From positions 1 through 64,000 of the forward strand of contig WHUZ01000087.1 of assembly GCA_015179045.1 (NCBI GenBank): a stretch of 64,000 nucleotides of DNA, read 5' to 3'. The notes beneath the pieces are model-generated. The model was not told the origin of the DNA. It saw only the letters and a program-made list of their open reading frames with translations, and did not search any database. Shown here one piece after another: positions 60,887 through 64,000 of this stretch. The first letter of the stretch is position 1; every line of letters starts with the position of its first letter. The DNA comes from Kalaharituber pfeilii. Taxonomy: Eukaryota; Ascomycota; Pezizomycetes; Pezizales; Pezizaceae. A program made the position numbers and the translations under genes.

Positions 60887-62007
60887 GGTGATCTGCTTCA
60901 CAGTCGTATACAGTACTAGTAGACGTGGGATGTGTTCGGGAACAAGACATACAGTACATGAGCAGCGATATGGAAATGAAATAATGCCTGTAAGCACTAT
61001 TGCTATTGGCACCATGACCTCAAAGCCTGTATGTTCTCGCCATAGCCCATAGGGCGGTACGCGAGTAATGATATATTTAAAAAAAAAAAAAAAGCCTGCA
61101 TGCAAAAAGGAGAGAAAAAAGTGTGTATGGATGACAGAAGAGAATCAAAGGCAACAACGCCGTTTGACGATTCCGTTATCATAGAAAACCTTCCACCTGC
61201 GAGCGCGCAAATTTCTATTCGCGAGCGACCGGATTCGCGAGCGGGCCAGAATATCTTTCAATGGCATTTTTGCTATTAATTCAAGTACAGTAGTTTTCAA
61301 AGTTGAAATTGTTAATATTCTAATGCTTCCCATTGGGACACGTTCTTTTACATTCAATGCTTCAATGTAAAGGAATGAACTGGAAGAATTCGAATGTATA
61401 GTGTACATGGTCAGTTTTATAAAGTAATCACGCTTTCGAGCCGAAGGAATTGATTGTTTGATTGAAGGAGATAATCTCAAGTACATACAGGACCCATGAC
61501 TTATATGCCCCTTGCAGCGGCCTCACGATTCTGTGAAACATAGACAACGCCACAGAAAAATTTCATACAACGCCACAGTTAATCCGTCAGTCAAACAGTC
61601 GGCCCATAATTCCTCCATGCATTGGTGCCAGGATTCTCCCGTCGGTTCAATAGTTTATAAAACTAGCTAGTTGAAGTAGCTACTACGACTACAGGTTCAT
61701 GAAGGTGCTTGTTGTTCACCTCCAACACATATCATCGTGGCGACCATATTCCGTCTCACATTGGTCTTTTTTTTTTTTTTTTTATTATTACTCGCATGCC
61801 GCCCTGTGCGCTACGGCGAGGTATTAAGTACATATGAGTTAAATGAAATAATGGAAAGGACATAAAATGAGTCAGTTCCGCATTCTCCTCCCTCGCCTTA
61901 CAAAGCTGTGCGTGCTAATTACATGAATCAACAAATCCAGCTTCCTACTTTGCACATACCTTTGCAATACTACGACATCATCCTATACTCACCGTCCTTT
62001 TCTGTTC
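60887..62007. other. spacer with T1 tails
   Basis: Besides the insertion at 61034-61091, a T1 tail lies at about 61768-61845 (minus) with a longer LINE 3' UTR. A 113-codon minus-strand frame (61486-61145) has an ATG but no known similarity. Confidence 0.4.
61034..61091 (+). mobile_element. T1 mini-retroposon, about 58 bp
   Basis: TTCTCGCCATAGCCCATAGG, GCGGTACGCGAGTAATGATA and poly(A). Duplication AAAGCCTGTATG (61022-61033) / AAAGCCTGCATG (61092-61103), one mismatch. Confidence 0.75.
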
Positions 62008-62018
62008 TCACTGGCCTC

Positions 62019-62100
62019 TTTTTTTTTTTTTTTTTTTTTAATATCATTCATCGCTGGCCGCCCTATGGGCTATGGCGATGTGGTATGGATTTATAGAAAA
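62019..62100 (-). mobile_element. T1 mini-retroposon, 82 bp
   Basis: A T21 run, AATATCATTCATCGCTGGCC, GGCTATGGCGATG and a short head. Bounded by the 11-bp duplication TCACTGGCCTC at 62008-62018 and 62101-62111. Confidence 0.9.
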
Positions 62101-62111
62101 TCACTGGCCTC

Positions 62112-62426
62112 GATGATTCCTGAGATATGATGCTGTAGCGAGGGATAGCGCGTGGGAGCTGCGTAAGCTGGAGGAGTTTATTTTAAAAGGCAAACGCTTC
62201 GCTAAGCCCGTGTTACAGGTTATGCTCATAGCTTGCGCACCTAAAGCATAAAACAACAATAACAATTGTGCATCATGTTGAAAACATGGTTATCTTGCCT
62301 CCGAACAGAATGATCACATGAAGACACAGACATTCCATCCCATCCCTCACACATTCAACCAACCCTAGTTAAAAAATCCAAATCTTCTCCGCTTCTATGC
62401 TCTTAGTCCACTTCCAGTTAGCCCTT
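62112..62426. other. 3' flank of BTB/lectin copy 3
   Basis: Aligns with 56.5-56.86 kb and 44.83-45.15 kb (CACCTAAAGCATAAAAC, CAGACATTCCATCCCATC). It therefore belongs to the duplicated unit. Confidence 0.55.
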
Positions 62427-64000
62427 CTATACTGGTGTTCCCGCACTAAGGTCCTCATCCTCTCCAAGATTGGGATCAAAAGCCAGATATGCCAACCCTG
62501 TTGAGTACATTTTTGTATCACTGCCAAGTATTTGCACGCCACATGAACCCATACTGGTTGGTCTCTGAGCCCTCGACAACCTCTGTCCAAAACCTGAAGC
62601 AGTGCCAGCCCCAATATCACAGTTGTGGAAACCGATGAAGATTTTGGGAGTGCTTCTGAAAACTGCCTAATATGATTCAAAGTTATGTTATAATTAGTTT
62701 CAAGTAGCCTTATAATTTTATGGGAAGCTGACCGTGGAGGACCATGTATCTGTAGAAACTTACCTCTCCGACAAATGACTTGTACCATGCATGCTCTTGC
62801 TGAGGATTCTTCTGAGACCTACTTGTATTGACAACTCCACTGGTAATACCTGGAGTGCCCTCCGGATATGCAACCCATGTCACGCCCAACCCTAATACAA
62901 TGGTGTCTTCCCATGTTGACAGCTTCAGTGTAAACCCTTTCTCAGTTGCATCAACCACTTCGACGTTAATTCTCCGATTATAATTCTTATCAAAATGCAT
63001 CCCATTTATAAACAATACCACTTTTGCATTTCTTACAAATGGCTGAGAAAACTGGATTGGAATGAGCTTGGGCCCACCTGCATTAGTAAGTGGTTCAGTC
63101 ATGTTATAAGTCCCAGTGCGGAGGATTGAGTGTTCTGCAGGAATCTCAAGCCAGCGGCACCAGGCCCCATAAATGATAGTAGTACCAGAGTCAAGGATGG
63201 TATTGTAAATTGGGTTAAGATGTTTTTCAACCCATTTGTAGGTAGCATAAAGTTTGATGTTATCGGTGAAGGAGGCATCGATGCCAGTAAGGGCAAAGGC
63301 GAGGGAGGGGAGAGGAAGCTGTCCTTGGTTGGGTTTGGTCCAGTAAATGGGGCCTGCAGGAGTTTGGGGGTTCCATTGGCCCCAGGTCTTGATATTAACT
63401 GTTGACAATCTTGAGGTAGAGGGTGCGTTTGGTGTGAGCCTCAATAATACAAGTGCTGCATCTGGATATTCTCTAATTAAAGAGGCAAACTCTGAGAGGT
63501 GGTAAATACTGGACAGCATTGAAGCCATGTATTGTAAAAGGTAAGCTGCAAGGTCTTCATTCAACTTCGGAAGATTTCTTATGGCATATCGTGCAGCTGC
63601 CAGCACCATTGTCGGTGTAAATTGGTCTGATCTACTTCTCGCTTCCTAAGGAATATCTTCACTTTGTCAAAATTAAAAGTTTTGAAATCCTGAACGTTGA
63701 ATCGGTCTGCTAGGACGTAGAGTTTCGTATATATCAGGAGGGCACTGCCTGGTTCCTTGAACTCACTGCTACTGAAGTGAATTGCAATGCTCATTCGAGC
63801 AAAGAAATGTTAGCTATCAGACGTTCAGAATTATACTGGCATCGAGTGGGTGGGTAACTGCGTCTATGCGAAGAGTTAGGAGAACATTACATAGTGTAAT
63901 CCTTCAAATACGCCCATTGCAGGAATTTCTGTAACGTAACCTGATCAACCTCCCGAAGTAACATCTCTCCTGTCAAACCTTCCTTCATCTGGCTGTCGGT
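62427..64000 (-). pseudogene. BTB / H-type-lectin-like protein, copy 3, frameshifted and cut by the window edge
   Basis: Exon 2 runs from the right edge to 63891 (QMKEGLTGEMLLREVDQVTL...), exon 3 is 63768-62764 and exon 4 is 62666-62427. Introns of 122 and 97 nt have GT...AG borders. One base is missing near 63620 in exon 3 (after VDQTNL). Exon 4 has two compensating-looking shifts near 62605 and 62525. Between these breaks the coding text is well kept (LIPIQFSQPFVRNAKVVLFI, FTLKLSTWEDTIVLGLGVTW). Exon 2 has about five extra residues (QMKEG) compared with the other copies. The first exon lies outside the window. It is probably a pseudogene. Confidence 0.7.

Noticed and set aside
61145..61486. 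113-codon minus-strand ORF with ATG
   Set aside because: No similarity, odd composition and no supporting context; left out as a gene.
1..64000. CRISPR arrays, bacterial operons, ribosome-binding sites
   Set aside because: Spliced introns, LINEs and poly(A) retroposons show that the sequence is eukaryotic. The repeated motifs are dispersed or minisatellite, not spacer-repeat arrays.

Overview
The window looks like repeat-dense DNA from a filamentous fungus, most likely an ascomycete. Short spliced introns (57-139 nt), Tad-like LINE fragments, a Ty1/copia element with fungal-type domains and a C:G to T:A hypermutated (RIP-like) repeat copy all point that way. A truffle- or morel-like Pezizomycete is a guess from the overall texture, not something the sequence proves. 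Only two gene models are convincing and intact: a disordered nuclear-type protein (12,702-14,465, minus, one intron) and a BTB/POZ protein with a C-terminal array of H-type-lectin-like modules (56,861-58,788, minus, four exons). A coiled-coil protein with a probable beta-trefoil tail (28,846-30,006, minus) is likely real but its 5' end is unresolved.

Layout. 1-7.9 kb: mostly non-coding, with a 1,991-bp Mutator-like element (9-bp target duplication) carrying a decayed RecQ-type helicase and minisatellites, then a decayed retrotransposon gag. 8-11 kb: a 3-kb inverted-repeat element (TA target) with an AT-rich hypermutated core and a solo LTR inside. 11-15.5 kb: LINE 3' debris, the disordered-protein gene and a tandem duplication. 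15.6-22.2 kb: a young intact Ty1/copia element (identical 228-bp LTRs, 5-bp duplication) inserted in a TA-target MITE. Its gag and pol are in one frame, separated by a single UGA followed by CUA. 22.5-28.3 kb: a MITE with ~250-bp inverted repeats, an AT-hook pseudogene, and a dead LINE hit by a hAT MITE and by a solo copia LTR. 28.8-31.7 kb: the coiled-coil gene and a 554-bp MITE. 32-36.2 kb: a TA-target MITE split by a 2.9-kb LINE that itself carries two nested insertions. 36-44 kb: mostly unrecognised sequence with LINE ORF1 fragments and many very short poly(A) insertions. 44.8-64 kb: three copies of the BTB/lectin locus (two of them frameshifted) in a segmental duplication, separated by LINE fragments in both orientations.

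Most mobile sequence derives from two LINE tail families, called T1 and T2 here. T1 ends in a GGGCGGCATGCGAGTAATGA-type motif plus poly(A). T2 ends in a CATGGCGAACAGCTGCAAGC-type motif plus poly(A). Many insertions are only 40-105 bp long, consist of little more than one of these tails, and are bounded by 9-15-bp target duplications. The duplicated BTB/lectin loci act as natural empty-site controls for some of them. In at least five places one element sits inside another, so relative insertion ages can be read directly. All ages, families and functions given here are inferred from sequence inspection only; no database search was run.
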